Shown here: in pieces, positions 1 through 11,780 of the stretch
Numbering within the stretch: the first letter of the stretch is position 1
Layout of the letters: the number at the start of each line of letters is the position of its first letter
Assembly: GCA_037953625.1 (NCBI GenBank)
Contig: CM075649.1
Location: forward strand, 70,525,290-70,589,289
Direction: 5' to 3'
Source: Crotalaria pallida
Lineage: Eukaryota; Streptophyta; Magnoliopsida; Fabales; Fabaceae
Length of the DNA: 64,000 nucleotides
Notes under the pieces: generated by a model
Told to the model about the DNA's origin: nothing
What the model saw: the letters and a program-made list of their open reading frames with translations, nothing else
The model's database searches: none
Made by a program: the position numbers and the translations under genes

Positions 1-2120
1 TGGTTAAGAGAGTATTCTAAAGGCTTAGAATCGTCTAGGAATGTGTATTAGGACATATAAGAACCTTTAGAATAATCCTAAAAATTGTTTGGTGCCCCAA
101 GGGACGTAAAGGATGTAGCATGAGTCCTTGGAGGCTCTAACAAGTGTAGAATGGCTAAGAGAGTATTCTAAAGGCTTAGAATCATCTAGGAATGTGTATT
201 AGGACATATAAGAACCTTTAGAATAATCCTAAACACTGCTTGGTGCCCCACGCGACGTAAAGGATGTTGCATGAGTCCTTGGAAGCTCTAACAAGTGTAG
301 AATGGTTAATAGAGTATTCTAAAGGCTTAGAATGGTCTAGGAATGCGTATTAGGACATATAAGAACCTTTAGAATGATCCTAAACAATGATTGGTGCCCG
401 TAGGGACGTATTGGAAGTAGCATGAGTCCTTGGAGGCTCTAACAAGTGTAGAATGATTAATAGAGTATTCTAAAGGCTTAGAATGGTCTAGTATGTGTAT
501 TAGGACATATAAGAACCTTTAGAATGATCCTAAACAATGATTGGTGCCCGTAGGGACGTATAGGATGTAGCATGAGTCCTTGGAGGCTCTAACAAGTGTA
601 GAATGGTTAATAGCGTATTTTAAAGGCTTAGAATGGTATAGGAATTTGTATTAGGACATATAATTACCTTTAGAATTATCCTAAACAATGATTGGTGCCC
701 CAAGGGACGTATAGGATGTAGCATGAGTCCTTGGAGGCTCTAACAAATGTAGAATGGTTAAGAGAGTACTCTCAAGGCTTAGAATCATCTAGGAATGTGT
801 ATTAGGACATATAAGAACCTTTAGAATAATCCTAAAAATTGTTTGGTGCCCCAAGGGACGTAAAGGATGTAGCATGAGTCCTTGTAGGCTCTAACAAGTG
901 TAGAATGGTTAATAGAGTATTCTAAAGGCTTAGAATGGTCTAGGAATGTGTATTAGGACATATAAGAACCTTTAGAATGATCCTAAACAATGATTGGTGC
1001 CCGTAGGGACGTGTTGGATGTAGCATGAGTCCTTGGAGGCTCTAACAAGTGTAGAATGGTTAATAGAGTATTCTAAAGGCTTAGAATGGTCTAGTATGTT
1101 TATTAGGACATATAAGTACTTTAGAATGAAGCTAAACAATGGTTGGTGCCCCCAAGGGACGTATAGGATGTATCATGTGTCCTTGGAGGCTCTAACAAGT
1201 GTAGAATGGTGAAGAGAGTATTATGAAGGCTTAGAATGGTCTAGGAATGTGTATTAGGACATATAAGAACCTTTAGAATGATCCTAAACAATGCTTGGGG
1301 CCCCAAGGGACTTAAAGGATGTAGCATGAGTCCTTGGAGGCTCTAACAAGTGTAGAATGGTTAAGAGAGTATTCTAAAGGCTTAGAATCGTCTAGGAATG
1401 TGTATTAGGACATATAAGAACCTTTAGAATAATCCTAAAAATTGTTTGGTTCCCCAAGGGACGTAAAGGATGTAGCATGAGTCCTTGGAGGCTCTAACAA
1501 GTGTAGAATGGCTAAGAGAGTATTCTAAAGGCTTAGAATCGTCTAGGAATGTGTATTAGGACATATAAGAACCTTTAGAATAATCCTAAACACTGCTTGG
1601 TGCCCCACGCGACGTAAAGGATGTTGCATGAGTCCTTGGAAGCTCTAACAAGTGTAGAATGGTTAATAGAGTATTCTAAAGGCTTAGAATGGTCTAGGAA
1701 TGCGTATTAGGACATATAAGAACCTTTAGAATGATCCTAAACAATGATTGGTGCCCGTAGGGACGTATTGGAAGTAGCATGAGTCCTTGGAGGCTCTAAC
1801 AAGTGTAGAATGGTTAATAGAGTATTCTAAAGGCTTAGAATGGTCTAGTATGTGTATTAGGACATATAAGAACCTTTAGAATGATCCTAAACAATGATTG
1901 GTGCCCGTAGGGACGTATAGGATGTAGCATGAGTCCTTGGAGGCTCTAACAAGTGTAGAATGGTTAATAGCGTATTTTAAAGGCTTAGAATGGTATAGGA
2001 ATTTGTATTAGGACATATAATTACCTTTAGAATTATCCTAAACAATGATTGGTGCCCCAAGGGACGTATAGGATGTAGCATGAGTCCTTGGAGGCTCTAA
2101 CAAATGTAGAATGGTTAAGA
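1..2120. repeat. 1357-bp (nine-monomer) higher-order duplication in the satellite
   Basis: The run of monomer variants starting at 1 restarts at 1358, with the same rare variants in the same order; for example the distinctive unit with TAGCGTATTTTAAAGG at 604 recurs at 1961. The shift is 1357 bp, nine monomers less two bases. The copies are nearly identical until about 2120, then diverge. A shorter echo of the first monomers appears again near 2565. This is the signature of unequal exchange between sister arrays. Confidence 0.88.
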
Positions 2121-3720
2121 GAGTACTCTCAAGGCTTAGAATCATCTAGGAATGTGTGTTAGGACATATAAGAACCTTTAGAAAGATCCTAAACAATACT
2201 TGGTGCCCCAAGGGACGTAAAGGATGTAGCATGAGTCCTTGGAGGCTCTAGCAAGTGTAGAATGGTTAAAAGAGTATTCTAAAGGCTTAGAATTGTCTAG
2301 GAATTTATATTAGGACATATAAGAACCTTTACAATAATCCTAAACAATGCTAGGTTCCCCAAGGGACGTAAAGGATGTAGCATGAGTCCTTGGAGGCTCT
2401 AACAAGTGTAGAATGGTTAAGAGAGTATTATGAAGGCTTAGAATGGTCTAGGAATGTGTATTAGGACATATAAGAACCTTTAGAATGATCCTAAACAATG
2501 CTTGGGGCCCCAAGGGACTTAAAGGATGTAGCATGAGTCCTTGGAGGCTCTAACAAGTGTAGAATGGTTAAGAGAGTATTCTAAAGGCTTAGAATCGTCT
2601 AGGAATGTGTATTAGGACATATAAGAACCTTTAGAATAATCCTAAAAATTGTTTGGTTCCCCAAGGGACGTAAAGGATGTAGCATGAGTCCTTGGAGGCT
2701 CTAACAAGTGTAGAATGGCTAAGAGAGTATTCTAAAGGCTTAGAATCGTCTAGGAATGTGTATTAGGACATATAAGAACCTTTAGAATGATCCTAAACAA
2801 TGCTTGGTGCCCCAAGGGGTGTACAGGATATAGCATGAGTCCTTGGAGGCTCTAACAATTGTAAAATGTTAATAGAGTATTCTAAAGGCTTAGAATCGTC
2901 TAGGAATGTGTATTAGGACATGTAAGAACCAGTAGAATGATCCTAAACAATGCTTGGTGCCCCAAGGGACGTACAGGATATAGCATGAGTCCTTGGAGGC
3001 TTTAACAAGTGTAGAATGGTTAATAGAGTATTCTAAAGGCTTAGACTGGTCTAGTATGTGTATTAGGACATATAAGAACCTTTAGAATGATATTAATCAA
3101 TGCTTGGTGCCCCAAGGGACATAGAGGATGTAGCATGAGTCCTTGGAGGCTCTAACAAGTGTAGAATGGTTAAAAGAGTATTCTAAAGGCTTAGAATGGT
3201 CTAGGAGTGTGTATTAGGACGTATATGAACCCTCAGAATGATCCTAAACAATGCTTGGTTCCCCTAGGAATGTAGAGGGCAAATCATGAGTCCTTGGAGG
3301 CTCTAACAAGTGTAGAATGGTGAAGAGAGTATTATGAAGGCTTAGAATGGTCTAGGAATGTGTATTAGGACATATAAGAACCTTTAGAATGATCCTAAAC
3401 AATGCCTGGTGCCCCAAGGGACGTATACAATGTATCATGAGTCCTTGGAGGCTCTAACAAGTGTAGAATGGTTAATAGAGTATTCTAAAGGCTTATTATT
3501 GTCTAGGAATATGTATTTGGACATATAAGAACCTTGAGAATGATCGTAAACAATTCTTAGTGACCCAAGGGACGTAGAGGATGTAGCATGAGTCCTTGGA
3601 GGCTCTAACAAGTGTAGAATGGTTAAAAGAGTATTCTAAAGGCTTAGAATGGTCTAGGAATGTGTATTAGGACATAGAAGATCCTTTAGAATGATCCTAA
3701 ACATGCTTGGTGCCCCAAGG

Positions 3721-4932
3721 GACGTAGAGGATGTAGCATGCGTTCTTGGAAGCTCTTGCAAGTGTATAAAGGTTAAGAGAGTATTCTAAAGTCTTAGAAT
3801 CGTCTAGGAATGTGTATTAGGACATATAAGAACGTTTACAATAATCCTAAACAATGCCTGGTGCCCCAAGGGACATAAAGGATGTAGCACGAGTCCTTGG
3901 AGGCTCTAACAAATGTAGAATGGTTAAAAGAGTATTCTAAAGGCTTAGAATTGTTTAGGAATGTGTATTATTAGGACATATAAGAACCCTCAGAATGATC
4001 CTAAACAACGCTTGGTGCCCCAAGGGACGTAGAAGATGTAACATGAGTCCTTGGAGGCTCTTGCAAGTGTGGAATGGTTAAGAGTGTATTCTAAAGGCTT
4101 AGAATGGTCTAGGAATGTGTATTAGGACATATAAGACCCTTTAGAATGATCCTAAACATTGCTTGGTGCCCCAAGGGACGTACAGGATGTAGCATGAGTC
4201 CTTGGAGGCTTTAATAAGTGTAGAATTGTTAATAGAGTATTCTAAAGGCTTAGAATGGTCTAGTATGTGTATAAGGACATATAAGAACTTTTAGAATGAT
4301 CCTAAACAATGCTTGGTGCCCCAAGGGACGTAGAGGATGTAGCATGCGTTCTTGGAAGCTCTTGCAAGTGTATAAAGGTTAAGAGAGTATTCTAAAGTCT
4401 TAGAATCGTCTAGGAATGTGTATTAGGACATATAAGAACGTTTACAATAATCCTAAACAATGCCTGGTGCCCCAAGGGACATAAAGGATGTAGCACGAGT
4501 CCTTGGAGGCTCTAACAAATGTAGAATGGTTAAAAGAGTATTCTAAAGGCTTAGAATTGTTTAGGAATGTGTATTATTAGGACATATAAGAACCCTCAGA
4601 ATGATCCTAAACAATGCTTGGTGCCCCAAGGGACGTAGAAGATGTAACATGAGTCCTTGGAGGCTCTTGCAAGTGTGGAATGGTTAAGAGTGTATTCTAA
4701 AGGCTTAGAATGGTCTAGGAATGTGTATTAGGACATATAAGACCCTTTAGAATGATCCTAAACATTGCTTGGTGCCCCAAGGGACGTACAGGATGTAGCA
4801 TGAGTCCTTGGAGGCTTTAATAAGTGTAGAATGGTTAATAGAGTATTCTAAAGGCTTAGAATGGTCTAGTATGTGTATAAGGACATATAAGAACCTTTAG
4901 AATGATCCTAAACAATGCTTGGTGCCCCAAGG
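3721..4932. repeat. 606-bp (four-monomer) tandem duplication in the satellite
   Basis: The segment 3721-4326 recurs at 4327-4932. Diagnostic variants shared by both copies include GCATGCGTTCTTGGAAG, the AAAGTCTTAGAATCG unit and the extra three bases in GTGTATTATTAGGAC. Only scattered single-base differences separate the copies. Confidence 0.88.
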
Positions 4933-5327
4933 GACGTAGAAGATGTAACGTGAGTCCTTGGAGGCTCTTGCAAGTGTAGAAAGGTTAAGAGAGTATTCTA
5001 AAGGCTTAAAATCGTCTAGGAATGTGTATTAGGACATATAAGAACCTTTACAATAATCCTAAATGTAACACCCCAAAATTTTAATCCCCGATTAATGAAA
5101 TGTTAATTATAAAATTAATTATAATTAATGATTTCTATTTTAATCCTTGATTAAAATTCTGTGTTATGTATTTAGGAGATGTGTTTGAATTTAGTTAATA
5201 AATATAATTATGCATGAAATAATTATTTTGCATATTAGTCCCTGGGTTGGGACCTAGAAGCAATTATAGGAAAGGTTTTGGAGGGAAAAGTAAATAAAAT
5301 TATTATTTTTCAAAAACTGGGCAAAAC

Positions 5328-5355
5328 ACTCGAGTATTATTCTGGATACTCGAGT
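5328..5355. promoter_or_regulatory. ACTCGAGT palindrome pair upstream of the LTR C TATA box
   Basis: Two perfect ACTCGAGT palindromes start at 5328 and 5348, exactly 20 bp apart, about 130 bp upstream of the TATA box. The same pairing recurs downstream in this LTR and in LTR A. A protein-binding or enhancer role is inference. Confidence 0.5.
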
Positions 5356-5486
5356 ATTTTGGACAGAGTTGCCCGAGTTAGTGCGTTTGGTGAGTCATCG
5401 TCAATGATTTCGTTTCGTTGACACGAAATCGCTACCCTTCCACGTCCATGGAGGTCGTGTCGTCATGCATGCACTCAATTGAAGCC

Positions 5487-5494
5487 TATAAAAG
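5487..5494 (+). promoter_or_regulatory. TATA box of LTR C
   Basis: TATAAAAG lies 424 bp into the LTR, in a stretch that then turns pyrimidine-rich. It follows an 8-bp stem-loop at 5406-5430 (GATTTCGT and ACGAAATC). Position and sequence fit an LTR promoter; no transcript evidence is available. Confidence 0.5.
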
Positions 5495-6391
5495 CTAAGC
5501 AACACCGAATTCGTGGGGTATTTGGCCAAAATTTGGGTTGTTGCTCAAGTTAGGGTTCTGAACTCGTTTCCTTCGATTCACCCCCTGTATTTCGATTCAA
5601 ACCACAAATCATACACTAATACAAAGCTCACATCACGAGCTTTGTATAGACACTAAAATCGTGAGGTTTGAGTGAGTGTGGTGGAAGAATTGGAGCTTGG
5701 AAGTTGGGGCTGTTTTCTGTCAAGTGGTTCTGGGAGCTCACTTTGATTCCAATTTTTGGTAAGCTCACGAGTCTTTTGAGCCTCAATTCAATTTCTTTAG
5801 TTAGTAGAGGTTACATAGAGTACAGAAATACTAATTTCCCCAATGGTTATCTCTGTCTTCCATGTAAACCAATTCAATCTTGGTGATGCACTCAAAACTG
5901 TCTTGCATCTGGTGCTTAAAGCTGTCTTTGGTGTTGGAGAGTTTTCTCTTGGGAATTCTCTGTTAGTGCACGTCTAAGAGGTAAGGGGAATTTGTTTTAT
6001 GCACTAGATAGAGTTTGAATTTCATTATTTTCATTAGAGAGCCACCAAGAGGCTCTAAGGGCTTAGATTGGATAGGAACTTTGGTTTGGAGACCAATTCA
6101 TGCTCTATGGTTGTTGTGAGCAAGTTTCATATGATGCATGCAAGCTGTAGTGAACACTATTTCATGAGTTTGTTGATTATTTTGCAATTTGAGGTGTTAA
6201 GTTGTGAAATTGTGTGTTTTATGCATTAATGATTGATTCTCTGTCAAATCTGTAATTTGATATGAATTGAGTATTGTAACATGTTCATTTTATGGTATAT
6301 GAACTCTGTTGATCATTGGATTGGACTAAAAATGGTTAGAATTGAAAATGGTGTATTAAAACCAAGATTTCAGTCTGTTCTGCAACAAAAG

Positions 6392-6716
6392 ACTCGAGTA
6401 TTAGGCTGGTTACTCGAGTGAAATTTTGGTAAAACAATGTATTTTGAGCAAGAACACTCGAGTACCACGCCCAGAACTCGAGTAATCGAGTGATGCATGG
6501 GATATGTTAAGGTAAACCACTCGAGTAATTCAGGGGTCACTCGAGTATTCTGGAAGTGATGAAGAACACTCGAGTAACTCATGAATCACTCAAGTATTTT
6601 TATGAATCTGAAACCCAAATCCCCAGAAAGACTTGAACACTCGAGTATTCTGAGGAACACTCGAGTAATCTGGAAATAAGTGAAGAACACTCGAGTAGTC
6701 TGAAGAACACTCGAGT
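6392..6716. repeat. Array of eleven ACTCGAGT palindromes in 20-bp pairs (LTR C)
   Basis: Exact ACTCGAGT starts at 6392/6412, 6456/6476, 6519/6539, 6568 (partner at 6588 mutated to ACTCAAGT), 6639/6659 and 6689/6709. Within every pair the starts are 20 bp apart, while spacing between pairs varies. The flanks of the palindromes vary, so this is not a simple tandem repeat. Confidence 0.85.
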
Positions 6717-6961
6717 AGTTCACCTAGAATAATTAAAATATCATTTTTAATTCTGAATCATTGATAATATTTAAGTGAAAATAATCCAAGTGATCAAAGA
6801 CTTAAAAGGAACTGATTGATGATATGATAAAGTTTTCATTGGAATGAGGAGACGCTGCTCGGGTGGCATGTCGGGTATTATTAACAAGAAAAACATCAAT
6901 CAATTCCTTTAAGCAAAGAAATGATGCATTCATTTTGGAGTTCGGATGGTAGGTCGTTGAT

Positions 6962-7191
6962 CATGTTTTGGTAACATGTGGAGGGCCTCTGGGAGTGCCA
7001 AAACGCTTGCTTGATGACACGTTGAAGACGTGGTCGGCTTAGTGGATGCCGATATGGTTAAACCGTTTGGATGACGGTCCGTTTGGATGACGGGATGTGC
7101 TCGGGTGGCACGGATTCCAAGCTTTTCGTGTACATTCTTGGTGAATGTACGAAATGTTGTATACCTAGGAATACAACGCACTGGTGAGTGC
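6962..7191 (+). repeat. Cluster of stem-loops in LTR C
   Basis: Perfect inverted repeats follow one another: CATGTT/AACATG (6962-6978), CACGT/ACGTG (7018-7032), GTACATTC/GAATGTAC (7130-7150), GTTGTAT/ATACAAC (7156-7177) and GCACT/AGTGC (7178-7191). The last two abut. Loops are 4-8 nt. LTRs A and B carry hairpin clusters in the comparable position. Confidence 0.65.
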
Positions 7192-7439
7192 TGGGTTGTC
7201 AGGGATGGACGTCAGAGAGTGACATAGATTGACGGAGATAGGTTTGAGAGCTAAATTCATGCATCATGCCATTCATTTAAATTAACTGTGATAAATGAAA
7301 CAAGTGTGAGCATCCTACTTGCATTCAATAACTGCTAAGTGCTAAATGTGATTGTTGTTCATGGTTGCATATTTACATATTGTACATTTCTGCTCTATTG
7401 ATTATGTGTATAGAATTGCTTACCCCTATGCCCTTGTAG

Positions 7440-7913
7440 GTGATGTCTCGATACATCGCTCGCATCGAGATCCGGCCACTTCCTAGTGACACATGGATCT
7501 ATGAGGACCATCGCGCGGTGTTCGAGGGAGAGGTAGAGATTACCTTCTACCACCCGAACCCGCTGATTCGATTTCGTCCTCGTAGATTTAGGATTCCCAT
7601 CATATACACTATGCACGTACCCCCGTTTTACACATATCATGGACCACCTCCCACACGGCCAGCTCGCTCTTATCATAGTTTTCGTTTCAGACCTACCCGC
7701 TCACACCCTTTTTCCTCGAGAGTCGTCCGCGAGGATACTCCCCCTTCTGATCCGAGGAGTCCAGTCAGGGTCACACCATCTTCTGACCCCGTACCCAATG
7801 GTAGGGTACACTCTCCATCGGATGAGATCGAGGAGGATCCCGTGGAGGATGAGAGCGGAGGCGAGCCTGTCATTCATTCCACCGGGAGTCAGTGGAGGGA
7901 TGATGATCCCTAG
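7440..7913 (+). CDS. Hypothetical 157-aa ORF inside LTR C
   Basis: I do not recognise this product. The open frame begins with MMSRYIARIEIRPLP, is rich in Pro, Arg and Ser, and ends in an acidic tail (EIEEDPVEDESGGEP). It starts right after an acceptor-like pyrimidine tract ending in TTGTAG, and its base composition is richer in GC than the surrounding LTR, which hints at past coding. LTRs A and B have a GC-richer, acceptor-preceded stretch at the same place near the LTR 3' end, but without a comparable ORF. It may be a spliced 5' exon of the parent element, a captured gene fragment, or chance. A second open frame (7639-8055) overlaps it and looks like a shadow. Confidence 0.3.
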   Translation: MMSRYIARIEIRPLPSDTWIYEDHRAVFEGEVEITFYHPNPLIRFRPRRFRIPIIYTMHVPPFYTYHGPPPTRPARSYHSFRFRPTRSHPFSSRVVREDTPPSDPRSPVRVTPSSDPVPNGRVHSPSDEIEEDPVEDESGGEPVIHSTGSQWRDDDP

Positions 7914-8135
7914 GTATGTGTATAGGGTGTATGATGAGGATCAGGGGATCCGATGTGGAGATGCCATGGAGGAGATTCTACTGCTGCTGCTGTTGATGGG
8001 GATGTTTCTTTTGCTACCTGGAGACTGCTACTACCATTACCACCACTACTACTGATGCTGCCAGATCTATGTGACCACCTCTAGAGTTCATATTTTGATA
8101 TGTATATATTTTGTAGATATGCTCTTGAGAGCTCT

Positions 8136-9479
8136 AAACCTAATTGCCTTCTACATTTCCACATCATATGTTGGTGATAAATGCATTCTGAATTTTTTAA
8201 AAATATGAAAGTGTTTTTGCAACAGGCCTTTTCCCAACATTATTTTTTTTGAAAAGTATTAGTACTATGATTTGAAATGAATGTCAAGTACAGTAATGTT
8301 TTGATATTTTTCAAAGTATGGAATTGATCAAACTCTGATAATTGATTGAATGTCGCGACACTGATTTTCAAGAAAGTTTTACTCACATGGCGAATTCCTA
8401 ATTAATTGCATGACAGTGTAGTTTACTTTTAAATTACACTGATTATCAATTGATAGGAATTCAATGAAAGCGACATAAGTCAATTCGAACCTGCAAACTA
8501 AAATAAAAGGAAAGGCATTCACTAGAATTTGGAAAGGTGAATGACATTAAACTTTTGACCGTAAATCTGTTCCTTTTATTTGAGTTTGACGACTATAGAG
8601 GATTCTTATTTTCCTTGTCAAAGGAATCCTCAAGCTTCAGAATCAATTTCAAATGGGTGTGAAATGATTTTGAAAACTTATATGAATAATTTGAACTATA
8701 GTGCTTGACATGTCTTTTTCTAGACGACAATTTTGTTTAAGTTTCAAAATGAAAAGAATTTACAAAGGTATAAAGTGTTCTTCCTTGTTTTAAAGAAAAT
8801 GAAAATTCTTGAAAACTCTTTTATCACCAAGTACCAAACCTTTTACACAGAAATTGGTACTTTATTGTTTCTATTGTAATGTGGAAGTGGAAAATGTGAA
8901 TCGAAGGAAGTGAGGTAAGTTAAAGGTAATGTAACTACCCTAGAGTTAAAGTCTAGTCTAGAGCCAAACCATAGTAGTGGATGTTATTCATTATTCCTTC
9001 AAGTTCATATAGAACTCCAAGGAATTTGTTGTACTTATTGAACAAACTGTATTCCGGATGTGCCTACTAATTTCAAACCATCATTAACTCTTCCATGGAA
9101 TGTAGTTTGTGAATGTCCAAGTTCTAGTCTCAACATCCATTATAGAGGTCGTAGCACCAAAGTCTAGTTAGTAATAGGAAAGTCTCAACTAGGATTTGAG
9201 GGTAAGTCTTAGTTGTGCAATCTTTAAGCCTAAGGAACCAATTAGGAAACCTTAAACCTTAAGAAGATAACAAGTGTAGTATTAGTTGAAGTCTTGCATT
9301 GTAGAGTTCTCTTAGGTTGAGTGTAAGACCCCAATAGTTTTCATTCATAGACTGGATGATAGAAGCTAGGTTCGATCTTAGTGAGTCCTAGAGTTCGGAC
9401 ATAGTTGTGTAGGCATATAGATGTGCATATAGGAAGCGGTTTTCAAATGTTTTCGAACACTGGAATTTTATATGTATGT
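8136..9479 (+). mobile_element. Family B internal region, first copy, 5' portion
   Basis: Non-coding AT-rich sequence that is nearly identical to 21554-22892, where it lies downstream of a PBS and LTR B. It is therefore the internal region of a family B element. It joins LTR C at 8136 with no PBS in between, and is interrupted at 9480 by element A. No ORF of useful length is present. Confidence 0.75.
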
Positions 9480-9799
9480 TGTAACATCCCAAATTTAATC
9501 CCTAGTATAATTGATGATGGGTCAAGCCTAGAGTGAAGGAAATAATGATATTGAGTTAAAAATAGTGGTTTAAAGGCTTGATTTAGGATTAATAACATAG
9601 GATATTAGGAAATTCAAAATAAAAGATTTACAACTCTAAACACAAATTCCACCGTTGGATATGAAGATATGATTTTTAGGAAGTTACTCGTCAAATTTGA
9701 GCTAGATCCGACGGTGAACGAAGAAGTTATCTAGAATTGAAGAAGGAAGAAAATAGGAGGAAAATAGGAAAATGAATAAATGGGGTACTGGGCAAAAAT

Positions 9800-9890
9800 A
9801 CTCGAGTCTTTTGGAAAAGACTCGAGTCTTTTTGAAACGACTCCAGTATTTTTAAGGAAAACACTCGAGTCTTTTGGAAAACACTCGAGT
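9800..9890. repeat. ACTCGAGT palindrome array, 5' LTR A
   Basis: ACTCGAGT starts at 9800, 9820, 9863 and 9883, with a degenerate ACTCCAGT at 9840. Steps are 20, 20, 23 and 20 bp. The array lies just upstream of the TATA-like CTTAAAAAC, in the expected U3. Confidence 0.85.
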
Positions 9891-11012
9891 TTTTTGTGCA
9901 GACAGCCTTAAAAACGTGTTTCAGCCAACAATCTCATTCATAACTCAACTTCACTCTCTCTCCTAGGTCACGAACAAGCTCCCATTCTCTCTTCAAATTT
10001 CATCTCAAATCATCAAATACACCCATGATAAACCATTAAAAACCAATCCCCATCACTCACCAACATCATCTCTTCCATCAATCTCTCCTATTGTTCTCTT
10101 TCAAGCCATGGGTATGAGTTAGGGTTCAAGAGCTTCAACACCCACTCTTGATTTCTACAATTTCAAGCTCAAAGTAAGTGAAATTCAAGCTTTCCTCCTC
10201 ATTTCCTTCATGTTATACGAATTTCCCCCATAGTCTCTAACTAATTTTACTTCTTTTGGTTCATGAATCACTTTCTCTCTCCTCCAAGCTTGAAGCTTTC
10301 TCTCTCTTGTCTTCCATGGTGGTTTTCAACTCTAGGCCATGGAAGCTTCTCATTTTCTTGAGCTTTGTCAAGAGGCTATGGCATAAATGCTAACTCTTCT
10401 TGTTATGGCTATTATATTAGGTTCCTCACTTCTCTCTTGGGTCATAACTCAATTGGTGGCAAGGCTCTCAAGCTTAAAGCAAGTGTAATCGCCTTATCTC
10501 TAAGTGTTGAGGTAAGGAGTGGGTATTAGTGAGTATTACCATACTCTGGGGAATAGTTTATAGTATGTATATAATTCTTGCTAAGAGATAGGTGTTAGTA
10601 TAAGGAATTGGAAACCTAAGTTAGAAAATGATGGTAAATTCTAGAAACGAACCTAGTGTAACTCTACGATGGGGAATAGGAATAATAAATTGATTAGGCA
10701 AACCAATAAATTGAACTAGCTAAATGCATGATCTTGCTACTATATGTTATTATAGGTGCTACTTGAGAATAATTGTTAAGTGCTAATGTGTAGGATATTT
10801 TATGTGCTTATCTGAGTTGTTGCTAATGATTATATATATTTGGTGTATTCTTGATAATTATTGTGAACTGTTCATTTGTTGCTCTAAGTGTTTAAGCGTT
10901 GTGAATTGTAATTGTGTTTATTTACTAGATGGTTTATATGAGATGATAGGAATGGCGTGTTTACTATGGTATATTGATATTTGTTGTTTGTTATGATTAT
11001 TCGGAAGTAGTG

Positions 11013-11294
11013 AGTATGTTGGCCTTTGACCTGAGGTGACATACTTTGTGAATATGGTAAGTATGTGGGCCTTTGACCTGAGGCGGCATACTTAACATGT
11101 GTGAATAGGGTGAGTATGTTGGCCTTTGACCTGAGGTGACATACTTTGTGAAGTTGGTAAGTATGTGGGCCTTTGACCTGAGGTGACATACTTATCATGT
11201 ATGTATGGGGTGAGTATGTTGGCCTTTGACCTGAGGTGACATACTTTGTAAACTAGGGATGTATGTGGGCCTTTGACCTGAGGTGACATACATC
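11013..11294 (+). repeat. Six tandem stem-loops, 5' LTR A
   Basis: Units at 11013-11045, 11059-11093, 11113-11145, 11159-11193, 11213-11245 and 11258-11294 share the loop GGCCTTTGACCTGAGG. Arms in units 1-5 are AGTATGT/ACATACT (8 bp with the extra A:T in unit 4). Unit 6 has GATGTATGT/ACATACATC, altered in both arms so that pairing is kept. Units alternate in two spacer types, giving a period of about 100 bp per pair. Confidence 0.85.
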
Positions 11295-11780
11295 GCAAAT
11301 AGAAATTGGAAAAATAAAGGAAATGAAAGGGATTGGAAGAAAGGAATGAAGAATGAAAATGGAGAAAAGAAAAAGATACACGAAACATAAGATAGGAAGG
11401 TTAGTAGAAGGACATAACGAGATAATTTGGGATGGTAAAGAAGTGTACTAGTAATAATAGGACAATAAGGTATGTAAAACGAATTAATGAGTTAGGTAAT
11501 TAATGGGTAAAAAGGAAGAGAAAATAGGAGCATAGGTGGTTTTGTCGGATAGGAAAAATGAACAATAAGCTAGGAAAAATAATGGAATCGGAATATTGAT
11601 GCATATTGGTATGAATGTGACTGTTGTGCAATTGATTGAACTATGTGGTAATTGTGTGTGACTTAGTCGGTTATTATGTCATATTGGAAACTGCTTTCCC
11701 ATTTTATGTGTAATGCTCACTCCTTACTATCTCCACAGGTACTGAGATTGAGCTGGCACAGCCCCCGGCCGAGCAGGAGT

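Larger units (their letters stand above)
1..5063. repeat. 151-bp satellite array, block 1
   Basis: Head-to-tail monomers begin near 1, 152 and 303, giving a period of about 151 bp; the same unit continues to 5063, where an LTR terminus interrupts it. Each monomer holds a 10-bp inverted repeat (ATTCTAAAGG at 14-23 and CCTTTAGAAT at 64-73 in the first unit) around a smaller dyad (GTCTA and TAGGAC). Copies differ by point changes and indels of a few bases (for example a recurrent 2-bp loss in GGTCTAGTATG). No coding potential is visible. Plant satellites of this length are often centromeric or pericentromeric; that location is inference here. Confidence 0.97.
5064..8135 (+). mobile_element. Truncated long LTR, family C (5' terminus intact)
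   Basis: The sequence starts with TGTAACACCCC directly against the satellite, the usual start of a plant LTR that would end in GTTACA. It contains a TATA box (5487-5494), palindrome pairs, a stem-loop cluster (6962-7191) and a GC-richer open stretch (7440-7913) after an acceptor-like CCCTTGTAG. In LTRs A and B of this window the same order of parts is followed by about 350-450 bp ending in GTTACA and then a PBS. Here that terminal part is missing: at 8136 the sequence becomes the internal region of family B. No second copy of LTR C occurs in the window. Truncation or chimerism is inferred. Confidence 0.7.

Noticed and set aside
1..5063. CRISPR-like repeat-spacer array
   Set aside because: The repeat is contiguous at 151 bp with no unique spacers, and the context is plant TE and satellite.
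11013..11294. Simple minisatellite as sole explanation of the LTR A array
   Set aside because: Units do repeat, but each is an inverted repeat and the last unit changes in both arms, which a minisatellite alone does not explain; kept as a finding.
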